Below are positions 1-8,492 of a DNA stretch of 40,702 nt, piece by piece. The position numbers and the translations under genes are program-made. This stretch comes from JAJZEO01 sp964477345 (GTDB lineage: Bacteria; Chlamydiota; Chlamydiia; Chlamydiales; 2-12-FULL-49-11): contig CAYZDL010000015.1 of assembly GCA_964477345.1 (NCBI GenBank), positions 1 through 40,702 on the forward strand, given 5' to 3'. The notes beneath the pieces are model-generated. The model was not told where the DNA came from. It did not search any database and saw only the letters and a list, made by a program, of their open reading frames with translations. The stretch's first letter is position 1. Every line of letters begins with the position of its first letter.

Positions 1-4
1 TCTT

Positions 5-2740
5 TCATCTAAATAGAATAGAATATCCGCCAGTTTTGTTCAATTTTCTTTCATAGAAAATTGTTTTTGATCGTTTAGACGACGAATGGTAAAACAGAGC
101 CAATTGGCGATAGAGCTGGTTTTTTTCAAAACTAAAGAGGGTCTCTACCCAATTTCTCCCCTCTTTTTCCTTCTTGAGGTAATGGCTTAGTAAAGCGAAG
201 ACAGGGGGGAAGGCAAAATCGATGCTCCTTTCAAAGTGTTCAAGAGCTCCTGTCATTCCAACGGTCTGAGCCAGCATGCACCCATAGAGAAAAAAGAAGG
301 GGGAATGACACCTTTGAGTGCTGAGTCTTTCCTTTGTCAAAAGGAGGTCTTTTGCTTTTTCGGCTTGTTTAAGGAGCAAAAGGGCCCAGATCTGCAAGAT
401 TAAAACTTGTTCTACTAATTTTGGACTTAAATCAAAGGTGGCAAGCTTTTCTAAAGCCCAAAGAGCCCTGTCTGCAGATTTTCTGGTTAAAGCATTTTCA
501 ATTTCAAAAAAGATGGGTCGTACCATCCGCGGATTCGGTTTACTAGGGAGCAGCTCAATCAACTTGGTCATATCATGGTTTTTGGGCTCTAGATATCCTA
601 GCAACCGCAAACCATACTCGATATTTTCCTTGAGAAGAGGAGAGGTTTCTTCAGCGAGTAAGTCTCTTAAAACGATCGGTTTATCTAGCCAAAAAGCGAG
701 TTGGATCGCCATAAACCGGTACCGTTCAGCAAGAGAATTAAAATTCTCTACATCAGAAAAGAAGTAGAGTTTCTCTGAGTAGGTTGACAAATTGTGGATT
801 AGTGCGTGGGTTTCTCGATTGGAGAGTTTATGCGACAAGTGCCTAAGGGTAATCAGGGCAAAATTATAAACACCGACCCGATCATTTTTTGCACTCTCAT
901 GGAGTCTAAAAATAACCCTTTCCTCAATCAAATGAGCAAGAGGGTCCTTGTTGAACTTACGGATGGCTAACTCTAAACATTTCAGCTCTTCATCTAAGTT
1001 TCCGCGCCTACGGTATACGAGCGATTTACCTAAATATTCAAGAGGTTCGCCACGGGTGCCATGAAGTCTTTGGAAAGTAGCTAAAGACCGTTCAAAGAGT
1101 TCATCGCGAGCGCCTTCAAATGGATTGACTTTAGCTTCTTCAATCAAGGTAATCCCCAAACGAAAAAGGGCTTCACGCCCCTGGATGCGACCTGCGAACG
1201 AATCGGCAATCCGTTCATATTCAAGGGCAGCTTCTTTGAAATTTTTTGAGGCAAGAAAGGCGTCAGGGACAGAAAGGCACCCAATTGTCGCATTGTGAGA
1301 CCCAACAGAGACTTTAAAAGAGGTGAGGGTGAACTCCATATCTTGGCTAAGTAAACCGACGTGAGTGCCTACGATGGGGAGGGGGTCTGTGTAGGTTAAG
1401 ATCAATTCGTGATTGATGAATAGACGGACTGTTTGGTCCATTTTTTCGATCTCGATAAAAGCTTCTTCATCAGGAGGGATCGATTTACCTTCTGACTCAA
1501 CAAGAGTTACATGAGAGCGGCAAAGCTTGATCCCTGGAGATTTTTTTGTGCCAATCCAAACGCAATACCCGTCTTCCAATCCCTCCCTCTCTTTAGGTTC
1601 AGGGATGTTTAGCAAAAATCCGACCCCCTCTGAGTTCGNNNNNNNNNNAGACTGCTTTGAAATCATCAAGATGAACCATTGCATGATTTCAGTTGATCTA
1701 GTAATTGGGATCAATTTGCTCATCAAGACGTTTTCCTGGAGCTCCCAATCACTTTGCTCATCAACCCTTAGTTCACCTTGCAAGATCCAATCAGGCAAGC
1801 CTGAATTGTACCTGTCGAGATCGCGTAAAAGCTCAGCAACGGAACCATAACGCTGGTCGACACTACTGGCTAAACATTTTTTTGTAATTTCGGAAAGCTG
1901 GGGGGGGATATCTCGGTAAGGGGCGGCTTCAAGCGCATCTGTAAGGGTTTCATGCTTTCGGACTTTTTTATATTCTTCTATGGTCGTACGCTGAAAAGGC
2001 ATTCGAAGGGTCAAAAGCTGGTAGAGGATCACTCCCAGTGCGTAGATATCAGAATGGACCCCCGCAGGCTCGCCATCGACCCTTTCAGGAGGCATGTAAG
2101 AGAGAGTCCCAATGACTTTACCAGGCCGGGTCAAATTGCGAGTCATTCTTTGGTGTTCAGGGATGAGCTTAACTTCAGGCATAAGCTCTTCTTTTTCATC
2201 GAGATAACCTGCTAAACCCCAGTCGAGAATGATCACCTGACCGAAATTTCCTACCATGATGTTTTCAGGTTTTAGGTCACGATGAAGGATCCCCATCGAA
2301 TGACAATAAGAAATCGCCTGGCACACATTGGTGAAAATTCTCAATAAATGGGTAATGGAAATGCCTATAGGGTGTGGAGGAGAGGCGCTCTTTTCCCTCC
2401 GGATTGTTTCACGTAAAATATCCTTGAGAGTTTCACCCTCAACGTGAGGCATCACATAGTAGAGCTCATTTTCTGATTGGTGGATTGAATAGACCGGAAT
2501 AATCGAAGGGTGGAAGAGAGAGGCAGTTACTTGCGCCTCCTTTAAAAATCTTTTCCTCACTACTTTATGTTGTACAAGATCAGAACGGACCCTTTTAATC
2601 GCTAAGGTACGATCGACAGTAGGATCTTTCCCTAAGAACACTTCACCCATTCCCCCTTTTGCAAGGCGAGACTGGATTTTATAGGGACCTATTGATTCGG
2701 GTATCGGCTCGGTTTTTTCCTGAGAATTTACACGCTCCAT
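5..2740 (-). CDS. pknD: PknD-type serine/threonine protein kinase
   Basis: Hanks-type Ser/Thr kinase of the chlamydial PknD kind, expected to phosphorylate proteins on Ser/Thr. The kinase domain fills roughly residues 18-310: glycine loop GGMGEV (29-34), ATP-anchoring K49, catalytic HRDLKPEN (153-160, D155), DWG in place of DFG (173-175), and a PPE motif. The rest resembles other chlamydial PknDs: a middle segment like a beta-sandwich (LamG/concanavalin type), then a long helical, TPR-like C-terminus. No transmembrane segment is evident. Ten Ns interrupt the gene at 1639-1648. The frame is the same on both sides, but the true number of missing bases is unknown, so protein length is uncertain. 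The stop codon lies at the window edge (5-7). The gene diverges from trpS across about 60 bp. Confidence 0.9.
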   Translation of the reverse strand: MERVNSQEKTEPIPESIGPYKIQSRLAKGGMGEVFLGKDPTVDRTLAIKRVRSDLVQHKVVRKRFLKEAQVTASLFHPSIIPVYSIHQSENELYYVMPHVEGETLKDILRETIRREKSASPPHPIGISITHLLRIFTNVCQAISYCHSMGILHRDLKPENIMVGNFGQVIILDWGLAGYLDEKEELMPEVKLIPEHQRMTRNLTRPGKVIGTLSYMPPERVDGEPAGVHSDIYALGVILYQLLTLRMPFQRTTIEEYKKVRKHETLTDALEAAPYRDIPPQLSEITKKCLASSVDQRYGSVAELLRDLDRYNSGLPDWILQGELRVDEQSDWELQENVLMSKLIPITRSTEIMQWFILMISKQSXXXXNSEGVGFLLNIPEPKEREGLEDGYCVWIGTKKSPGIKLCRSHVTLVESEGKSIPPDEEAFIEIEKMDQTVRLFINHELILTYTDPLPIVGTHVGLLSQDMEFTLTSFKVSVGSHNATIGCLSVPDAFLASKNFKEAALEYERIADSFAGRIQGREALFRLGITLIEEAKVNPFEGARDELFERSLATFQRLHGTRGEPLEYLGKSLVYRRRGNLDEELKCLELAIRKFNKDPLAHLIEERVIFRLHESAKNDRVGVYNFALITLRHLSHKLSNRETHALIHNLSTYSEKLYFFSDVENFNSLAERYRFMAIQLAFWLDKPIVLRDLLAEETSPLLKENIEYGLRLLGYLEPKNHDMTKLIELLPSKPNPRMVRPIFFEIENALTRKSADRALWALEKLATFDLSPKLVEQVLILQIWALLLLKQAEKAKDLLLTKERLSTQRCHSPFFFLYGCMLAQTVGMTGALEHFERSIDFAFPPVFALLSHYLKKEKEGRNWVETLFSFEKNQLYRQLALFYHSSSKRSKTIFYERKLNKTGGYSILFR
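1639..1648. other. Assembly gap (10 N) inside pknD
   Basis: Ten consecutive Ns. A round run of ten often marks a gap of unknown length. The pknD frame continues across it, so the true missing length is probably congruent with 10 modulo 3, or the run really is ten ambiguous bases. Confidence 0.95.
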
Positions 2741-2747
2741 GCGCCGT

Positions 2748-2775
2748 ACTCTACCAGAATTTAGGATTGATTCAA
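2748..2775 (-). promoter_or_regulatory. Candidate pknD promoter
   Basis: On the minus strand, TTGAAT (2770-2775) is followed after 16 bp by TAGAGT (2748-2753). Both are 4/6 matches to the housekeeping consensus. The predicted transcript start falls almost on the pknD ATG. The -35 hexamer overlaps that of the opposing trpS promoter. Confidence 0.3.
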
Positions 2776-2795
2776 AACGAATCTTTTTGTATATT
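2767..2795 (+). promoter_or_regulatory. Candidate trpS promoter
   Basis: TTGATT (2767-2772), 17-bp spacer, TATATT (2790-2795). The -10 ends six bases before the preferred trpS ATG at 2802, so transcription would begin at or next to the start codon and give a leaderless or nearly leaderless mRNA. This also argues against the upstream in-frame start at 2739. Confidence 0.45.
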
Positions 2796-2801
2796 TGGCG
2801 G

Positions 2802-3812
2802 ATGCAAAAGAAAGTATTACTCTCCGGAGATAGACCTACAGGACCTCTTCATATTGGACATTATCTCGGCACTTTGAGAAGTCGCGTTGAAATGCAACGA
2901 GAATATGAAAGCTACATCATGGTAGCCGATGCCCAAGCAATTACCGACAACTTCGGTGATATTGCCAAGGTGAGAAACAATATTTTTGAAGTGGTTTGTG
3001 ATTATCTCGCTGTCGGGATCGATCCAAAAATGAGCCACATTTTCATTCAATCATGCTTGCCCCAGCTTCCTGAACTTACGATGTATTTTCTCAACGCAGT
3101 TTCGATACAGAGGATTGGTCACAACCCGACTGTGAAATCCGAAATGAGAACCAGAGGATTTTCTGACAGCGTCCCGGCGGGATTTTATTTATATCCGATC
3201 TATCAGGTTGCTGACATTGTCGCTTTTGGTGCAAACGTGGTTCCGGTAGGTAACGACCAAGTCCCTATGATTGAACTTGCTCGGGATGTTGTAAACAATT
3301 TCAATGAACAGTTTAAGAAAAAAGTGTTGGTTTTACCAGAAGCTATCCAACCGAAGATTGGTGCAAGACTTCCTGGAGTCGATGGACAGAAAATGTCAAA
3401 ATCTCAAGGCAATGCAATCTACCTTGGAGATGAAGACGATGAAATTGTTAAAAAGATCAAAAAGATGAAATCGGATCCTAACCGCAAAAGTCTTGAAGAT
3501 CCAGGTGACCCGAATGAGGCTGTTGCTTTTAATTATCTTGAGGCTTTTCATCCCGATCAAAACCGAGTAGAAGAGCTCAAAGAACATTATCGACGTGGGG
3601 GGATGCCAGATAAACTCCTTAAAGATGAAACTGCTCAGATGTTGATCTCATTTATCTCCCCGATTAGAAAAAGACGTAAAGAATTTTCAGCTCATCCAGA
3701 TGTTGTTTATGACGTGATCCGAAAAGGGACTCAAGCGGCTGAAGCAAGAGCGGCACAAACCTTAGCCCAAGTCAAAATAGCAATGGGAATTGACTACCCT
3801 TTCATGAAATGA
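2802..3812 (+). CDS. trpS: Tryptophanyl-tRNA synthetase
   Basis: Class I aminoacyl-tRNA synthetase that charges tRNA-Trp. With the start at 2802 it has 336 residues, normal for bacterial TrpS. The HIGH signature is HIGH itself (17-20) in a typical N-terminus (SGDRPTGPLHIGH), and the KMSKS loop is at 197-201. The frame stays open to an upstream start at 2739, but that adds 21 residues ahead of the conserved start of the Rossmann fold and would place the candidate promoter inside the gene. Only a weak GGCGG precedes the ATG. The last codons overlap tag by 4 bp (ATGA), so the two are probably cotranscribed and translationally coupled. Confidence 0.95.
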   Translation: MQKKVLLSGDRPTGPLHIGHYLGTLRSRVEMQREYESYIMVADAQAITDNFGDIAKVRNNIFEVVCDYLAVGIDPKMSHIFIQSCLPQLPELTMYFLNAVSIQRIGHNPTVKSEMRTRGFSDSVPAGFYLYPIYQVADIVAFGANVVPVGNDQVPMIELARDVVNNFNEQFKKKVLVLPEAIQPKIGARLPGVDGQKMSKSQGNAIYLGDEDDEIVKKIKKMKSDPNRKSLEDPGDPNEAVAFNYLEAFHPDQNRVEELKEHYRRGGMPDKLLKDETAQMLISFISPIRKRRKEFSAHPDVVYDVIRKGTQAAEARAAQTLAQVKIAMGIDYPFMK

Positions 3813-4381
3813 AAAACGACAATAAAAAAAGATGTTTTGGATCAGCTCCTGGAAAAGAATTTTATGCGGAGTATCATGACAAAGAGTGGGGGATTCCTGT
3901 TTATGATGATAACCACCTATTTGAGATGCTCATTCTAGAGGGAGCTCAAGCAGGTCTAAGTTGGGAGTTAATTCTCAAAAGACGGGGGGAATACCGGAAA
4001 GCTTTTCATCAGTTTAATCCTCACAAAGTGGCTAAAATGACTGATGAAGAATTGAATGCTCTCTTAGAAAATCAAGGGATCATTCGTAATCGTTTAAAAA
4101 TCTATTCAGCGCGACGAAACGCTCTCGTTTTTTTAGAAATCCAAAAGGAATTTGGTTCATTTTCTGACTATGTTTGGCGCTTTGTTAATCATAAGCCCAT
4201 TATAAACAGACGAAAATCCCTTAAAGAGGTCCCCTGCCTAACCCCTATCAGTGATGCCATTTCAAAAGATCTAAAAAAGAGAGGAATGAACTTTGTGGGA
4301 TCTAAAATTATCTATTCTTTCATGCAAGCCGTAGGCCTTGTAGACGACCATCTTCAAGAGTGTTGGGTCACTGAAAAATAA
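3809..4381 (+). CDS. tag: DNA-3-methyladenine glycosylase I
   Basis: Base-excision repair enzyme that removes 3-methyladenine from alkylated DNA. At 190 aa it matches the TAG family. The zinc-snap residues of TAG are visible: C9, H23, H181 and C185. The active-site block is LEGAQAGLSW (43-52, E44), followed by the helix-hairpin region. The family usually has a tryptophan after the first Cys-Xaa; here the sequence is RCFG. It begins inside the trpS stop codon and is the last gene of a two-gene unit that converges on the minus-strand gene at 4476. Confidence 0.93.
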   Translation: MKNDNKKRCFGSAPGKEFYAEYHDKEWGIPVYDDNHLFEMLILEGAQAGLSWELILKRRGEYRKAFHQFNPHKVAKMTDEELNALLENQGIIRNRLKIYSARRNALVFLEIQKEFGSFSDYVWRFVNHKPIINRRKSLKEVPCLTPISDAISKDLKKRGMNFVGSKIIYSFMQAVGLVDDHLQECWVTEK

Positions 4382-4400
4382 AGGCTTGTGCTATACCGAA

Positions 4401-4430
4401 TTGAATTAAAATATTCATTTTACAATTCAA
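4401..4430. terminator. Possible A+T-rich terminator hairpin after tag
   Basis: TTGAATT and AATTCAA flank an inner AAAAT/ATTTT pair, giving an imperfect AT-only stem (12 pairs, a 2-nt bulge, 4-nt loop) between convergent genes. A T-rich run follows only about 15-20 bases later. The stem has no G+C-rich base, so this is a weak call. Confidence 0.25.
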
Positions 4431-4475
4431 TATAATTAGTGTTCTTCCTTTTTTTCTATTCCTTGCAGATATAGA

Positions 4476-5624
4476 TTAAAAACCAAGGAGTTTGTCCATC
4501 TTGGGACTTTGTTTCTTATGTAACTCTTCGCATTGAGAAAGGATACTCAGGGCTTTTTCTTGAAAACGATTCTGTTTGTGACTTTTATGAATGTATTTTT
4601 TGAAGTGAGAGAGATACCGTTGTGTCAAAAAGAATCGTAAGCCCTCCTTGCTCATGATAGGACGACTTACATTACGATAGTAGGCTTCTAAGAATTTGTC
4701 TTTATAGCCATCAATAATCGCAGGCTCTAGATTAAAAAGAGTTTCAAGATTATCGAGATGATGAAGAAAAGTAGCAAAATCAGCTTCGGGTGACCATTGC
4801 GGATTCTTTGAGGGGGCGAAATATTTGAGAATATCTGTCGTATCAAAAATGGAGATTTTTCCGATTAGATCTGAAAAAGCTAAGTTCCAGATTTTAATGG
4901 GACCGAGAGAGAGGCTCTGAACTTGGGGTTTAGCTAAGTAATTTATCTCGCTCTCAATAATCCAGGGAACGGCTTTTTGAATGCCAAAATCTAATGAGCG
5001 ATCTAAATCAGTTTTTTTTCTTATATTGTATAGATCTTCAAGCAAGGTGTTATATTTTCTCGTTGCATAGAAGAATTTTTCCTGTTGATTTGCCTTTGAA
5101 ACATAAGTAGAGTGATTATAAGCAAATACCTTGCCAACTGTTTCAACGAAAGAAGAGATCCTTTTTGAGTCATCCCCTTTAAAAGCGGTAGATAGATCTT
5201 CTCCCTCGGCCTTCGTTAACAACATAAAGAACAATTCTCGATTCTTTCTAAAGGCGACTGTTCCATGAGATACTATTTTTGCTGTTGTGCAGAAAGGATG
5301 TGGACGTTCCTTAAGATAGTGATAGGCGATGAGCATGGCCAATTGAACCTTAGAAGATGTGGTGAATTTAAGGTAGTAGATCTCATCCTGGTCAATAACT
5401 TTGAAAACCTGAGCATCCCCACTGTTTCCTGTAAGTTCTCCCTTTGCAACAGGCTCCCAAACAGCATTAGAGCTTAAGGTGTTCTGGAGAATTTTTTTCA
5501 CCCCTTTCTCGAATCTCAATGAAGAATAATCGAGGAAAGGAAACGATTTGGTGTACCTATTTTTACAATCGTTATGCCGAATTCCCGGAGCAATAAGGAA
5601 ATTATTTGTTAATTCTTCAAACAT
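4476..5624 (-). CDS. Hypothetical protein, possibly a degenerate APH/choline-kinase-like fold
   Basis: No firm family assignment. The 382-aa protein has a layout reminiscent of aminoglycoside phosphotransferase-like kinases: a small glycine-containing loop (GNSGD, 66-70), a strand ending in K86 (YYLKF), a hinge-like segment near 132-145, and a strand pair LAFSDLIGKISIFD (248-261) where active enzymes carry HxDxxxxN followed by a metal-binding D. Here the catalytic His is absent and the Asn is not in place (S251-D252-LIGK, then D261), so if the fold is right the protein may be inactive. The last 60 residues are Lys/His-rich and helical. It stands alone, convergent with tag and divergent from the 5788 gene. 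The fold guess is an inference from pattern only. Confidence 0.6.
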   Translation of the reverse strand: MFEELTNNFLIAPGIRHNDCKNRYTKSFPFLDYSSLRFEKGVKKILQNTLSSNAVWEPVAKGELTGNSGDAQVFKVIDQDEIYYLKFTTSSKVQLAMLIAYHYLKERPHPFCTTAKIVSHGTVAFRKNRELFFMLLTKAEGEDLSTAFKGDDSKRISSFVETVGKVFAYNHSTYVSKANQQEKFFYATRKYNTLLEDLYNIRKKTDLDRSLDFGIQKAVPWIIESEINYLAKPQVQSLSLGPIKIWNLAFSDLIGKISIFDTTDILKYFAPSKNPQWSPEADFATFLHHLDNLETLFNLEPAIIDGYKDKFLEAYYRNVSRPIMSKEGLRFFLTQRYLSHFKKYIHKSHKQNRFQEKALSILSQCEELHKKQSPKMDKLLGF

Positions 5625-5748
5625 TCCCTAATGATAATGATCTAGAAAGAATAGAACTCAATTGTCAGATAGTCAGAAGGTTGATATTTTTGGATCAGGG
5701 GTTAAAATATGGCGTATACTGGGTAAGCTCAGCTGCTATACATGCATG

Positions 5749-5757
5749 TGTTATAAT
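5749..5757 (+). promoter_or_regulatory. Candidate extended -10 promoter
   Basis: TGT followed by a perfect TATAAT (5752-5757), about 30 bases before the ATG at 5788. No convincing -35 hexamer lies 16-18 bp upstream, so this would be an extended -10 element. Confidence 0.35.
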
Positions 5758-5787
5758 TATAGATAATAATCAAATTGGCAAATAATC

Positions 5788-7023
5788 ATGTATTTGGAAG
5801 ATCTTCAAGATTTTTCCTCATCAATTCTTAAGTTGCTAGAACTTAACACATACTTCGAAATTACGAAGTCAGAGGATGGGTATAATTTTCGCCCTTTGAG
5901 CAAGGAAGAATTCGGAAGACATATCGATTCAATCCACAATTTTGCGAAGGCATTTGTTGAAGATGTTGCCATTCATGATATTACAGTAATGTCGAATAAA
6001 GAGATTACCCCTCTGATGGAGATTTCGGAATTTTTCCAGAAATTTCTAAAAAAAAATAAAAAAATTTCCTCTAAAGATCCTTGGAAAAAGCAAATGGAGG
6101 AGATTAGCAATTACGCTCTTTCTCTTGCTCTTGGAGCTAAAATTTCACCGACGCAATTGCAAAAGATCGACCCAGAGGCTAGAAAATTCATTCTCAACAA
6201 TGAATATGAGAAAAAAAGTCTAATCTTTAGACAGCCACTTCGATACTCATGGGATGAAGGGATTTTATTTTCTGTAGAAGTTCAGCCGAAATTGTTTCAT
6301 CAAGTGCCATTTAAGAGAATGAAACGTGAGGAGATAACAAGTGATAAAGGAGTAATAATCGGATATCGTTTTTATTTAGAGACTTACTTTCTTTTTCAAA
6401 CTGATAAAAAGCTTAAGCTGATGGAAAATTTTTCTCTTCTTACAGATGGAATCGCTCAATACCACCCGACTAAGTCTTTTACCCTTTACAGAACTTTAAA
6501 ATTTGTTCCCGAAGATGTTGGAAGGTTAAATTGGATTGAGATTCAGTTGAGTGAAAGAAATTCACAGATTTCTCTTGTTGTGAGTCGTGAAGATGGATCG
6601 ATTTTTTCTATAGGGATTTGCAACGACCAGTTTAGTTGTCCAGATCCTGGCTATTTCTCAACGGCTAGAGAAAAGAAAAGCTATAAGTTCAAAATTCAGT
6701 GTACATTAGAGCAAGTTCAGCTTTTGAAGAAAAAAATAGAAGATGCAAGATTCTTTCATTCTCAAAAAAGAACTTCTCTTACTTTGATGGAAACGGTTTC
6801 AGGGATAGTCAATAAGCCTTTAGCTCCAAAAAAACCTCTTATATCGAAGAAGCGATGGATCGCATTTTTGCTACTCCCCGTAGGCGTTTTTAGGTGTTTT
6901 TTGAATAAGCAATGTAGTTTGCCTAATTTTAGAGAGCTTATCAGGTGTCCACACGATCAGTACTACTTAGATACTCAAGTTCTTCAGGAAATGTTAAAGA
7001 AAGAAGTGGCGGTGGGTAAATGA
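5788..7023 (+). CDS. Hypothetical protein, inactive-looking paralog of the next gene
   Basis: 411 aa, no named family recognised. It is clearly a diverged paralog of the following 490-aa protein. Shared blocks include ALSLALGAKIS versus TLSLKLGGKIS, DGIAQY versus NGIQKY, a gapless block ending SIFSIG versus YVRSVG, and a C-terminal hydrophobic stretch followed by a region with conserved Arg, Leu and Pro. The two residues that look catalytic in the partner are missing: partner H264 aligns with Q260 and partner C358 with T329. A single hydrophobic segment (about 352-366) may be membrane-associated. The stop overlaps the next ATG by 4 bp (ATGA), so the pair is likely made together. No clear ribosome-binding site precedes its ATG. 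Confidence 0.75.
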   Translation: MYLEDLQDFSSSILKLLELNTYFEITKSEDGYNFRPLSKEEFGRHIDSIHNFAKAFVEDVAIHDITVMSNKEITPLMEISEFFQKFLKKNKKISSKDPWKKQMEEISNYALSLALGAKISPTQLQKIDPEARKFILNNEYEKKSLIFRQPLRYSWDEGILFSVEVQPKLFHQVPFKRMKREEITSDKGVIIGYRFYLETYFLFQTDKKLKLMENFSLLTDGIAQYHPTKSFTLYRTLKFVPEDVGRLNWIEIQLSERNSQISLVVSREDGSIFSIGICNDQFSCPDPGYFSTAREKKSYKFKIQCTLEQVQLLKKKIEDARFFHSQKRTSLTLMETVSGIVNKPLAPKKPLISKKRWIAFLLLPVGVFRCFLNKQCSLPNFRELIRCPHDQYYLDTQVLQEMLKKEVAVGK

Positions 7024-8492
7024 GAAAGACGATAGCTCAACTTACCAAAACGTTTTCACTTCTTTCTAAAGAGGGGGTAGTCTTTCTCGCACAAGAAGAG
7101 GGGAAGGGAGTAGAATTAATGCAACAGCTCAATGTTTCCTTAGACGATGAGCTAAACAACTGCGATATTATCTCACGTGCATTAATTACGACGCTTAAAA
7201 AGCTTAACCTCGACGATTTAACATTTGATGAGTTTCATGAAGTGCGAAGAATTATCGATGAACACTACATGTATGTAAAGAAAGTGACCCGAAAAGAGGG
7301 GGTGAGTGATGAACAAATCATGTTTCTGTCGGCTCAAACCTTATCATTGAAACTTGGAGGGAAAATTTCTATTGAGTGGCTCCTCAAAGAGAAAAATAAA
7401 CCATTTTGGCTCTTTATCACTAGAAACTACTTTCAACACAATTTGTTTGCTCTGCGTCTGCAGGTTCCTTTTGATTATATGGAGGGGCCGTTCATTCCTG
7501 TAAAAATGGATGAATTGGGTATGGTTTGGATTCCCTTTAGTCGCATTTTAATAGAGCAAGATGATAAAAATTCGAAACTTACCTATAAATTTGAAGGGAA
7601 AGTTCTTTTTGAGTCTGATCTTTCCTATGACTTGGGTTCTGAATACAGCTGCTTTTACAATGGAATCCAAAAATACAATATTTACCTAAGTACAGAATGG
7701 ATTCCTTATGAAAAACGGAATCCAGAAGAATGGGGCGAGAAGAATCTCCTTGAGATATGGACAACTAGCCGTAAAGACCAGAAAAAACCATCCATGTTCA
7801 CAAGGACTCATGCTTACATGGTATTAAAAGATCGACATGGCTACGTCAGAAGCGTGGGTCAAGATGCCTTGATCGATGTTAAGCAATATCAGATGCTTGA
7901 GGTGCTTAGTCGAAAGTCGGGTTATGGAAAAATTGCAACTCCAGATAAATACGTATTTTTTCCTACGAATGCTAGACGTTTTTGGCATGTTAAAATAGAG
8001 ATGAGTGATGCAGAGCTTGCCAAAGTGATCTCAATTGTGCAGCAAGATAAACAGAACAAACTCCATTCAATGTCTGTGATGAAGAAAAACTGCGTCAGTT
8101 ATACATTGAAAATATTGAGAGAAGCCTTAGACTGTGAATTAGATGCATCATTGAATGGGATTCATATTTTCTGTAAAAGTCTGCTTCCTGATTCGTGGTA
8201 TCGAAAATTCATGAAGCGATTTATTTATTGGATTGAAAAACAACCATCTTCTCTTCAAAAAATGATTTATTTTTCTCCCCCCTTCTACCTAATTTCAGTG
8301 GTCACATCAATCTTGAGTCGTATTGTGGCTCAAAATAGCTATTTAGGGGAGAGAGATTACCGTTTGTTAGACTTGATTCTTTATCCTTGGCGTCTACAAG
8401 TAGATCACCCCTTAGCATTGCATCGTGTCCTGGAGAAGCATGCTGATCAAAACGGATTCATTGATATTTCAAAGATGCGGAACTCTAAATAA
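7020..8492 (+). CDS. Hypothetical protein with permuted papain-like Cys/His motifs
   Basis: 490 aa. The centre carries THAYMVLKDRHGYVRSVG (H264), a His followed by a beta-hairpin, and about 95 residues later KKNCVSYTLKIL (C358), an Asn-Cys at the start of a helix. His before Cys in this order is the arrangement of circularly permuted NlpC/P60-like (LRAT/YiiX/DUF4105-type) enzymes, which act as proteases, amidases or acyltransferases. The N-terminal 240 residues are not recognised. A hydrophobic stretch near 419-437 (ending VVTSILSRIV) could anchor it to a membrane. It is translationally coupled to the preceding paralog and overlaps the 3' end of the opposing gene by 8 bp. The enzymatic role is an inference; no substrate can be proposed. 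Confidence 0.75.
   Translation: MRKTIAQLTKTFSLLSKEGVVFLAQEEGKGVELMQQLNVSLDDELNNCDIISRALITTLKKLNLDDLTFDEFHEVRRIIDEHYMYVKKVTRKEGVSDEQIMFLSAQTLSLKLGGKISIEWLLKEKNKPFWLFITRNYFQHNLFALRLQVPFDYMEGPFIPVKMDELGMVWIPFSRILIEQDDKNSKLTYKFEGKVLFESDLSYDLGSEYSCFYNGIQKYNIYLSTEWIPYEKRNPEEWGEKNLLEIWTTSRKDQKKPSMFTRTHAYMVLKDRHGYVRSVGQDALIDVKQYQMLEVLSRKSGYGKIATPDKYVFFPTNARRFWHVKIEMSDAELAKVISIVQQDKQNKLHSMSVMKKNCVSYTLKILREALDCELDASLNGIHIFCKSLLPDSWYRKFMKRFIYWIEKQPSSLQKMIYFSPPFYLISVVTSILSRIVAQNSYLGERDYRLLDLILYPWRLQVDHPLALHRVLEKHADQNGFIDISKMRNSK

Noticed and set aside
1527..2215. Plus-strand open frames opposite pknD
   Set aside because: They are shadows of the kinase gene, one running through the N gap, with no ribosome-binding sites and no recognisable protein features.
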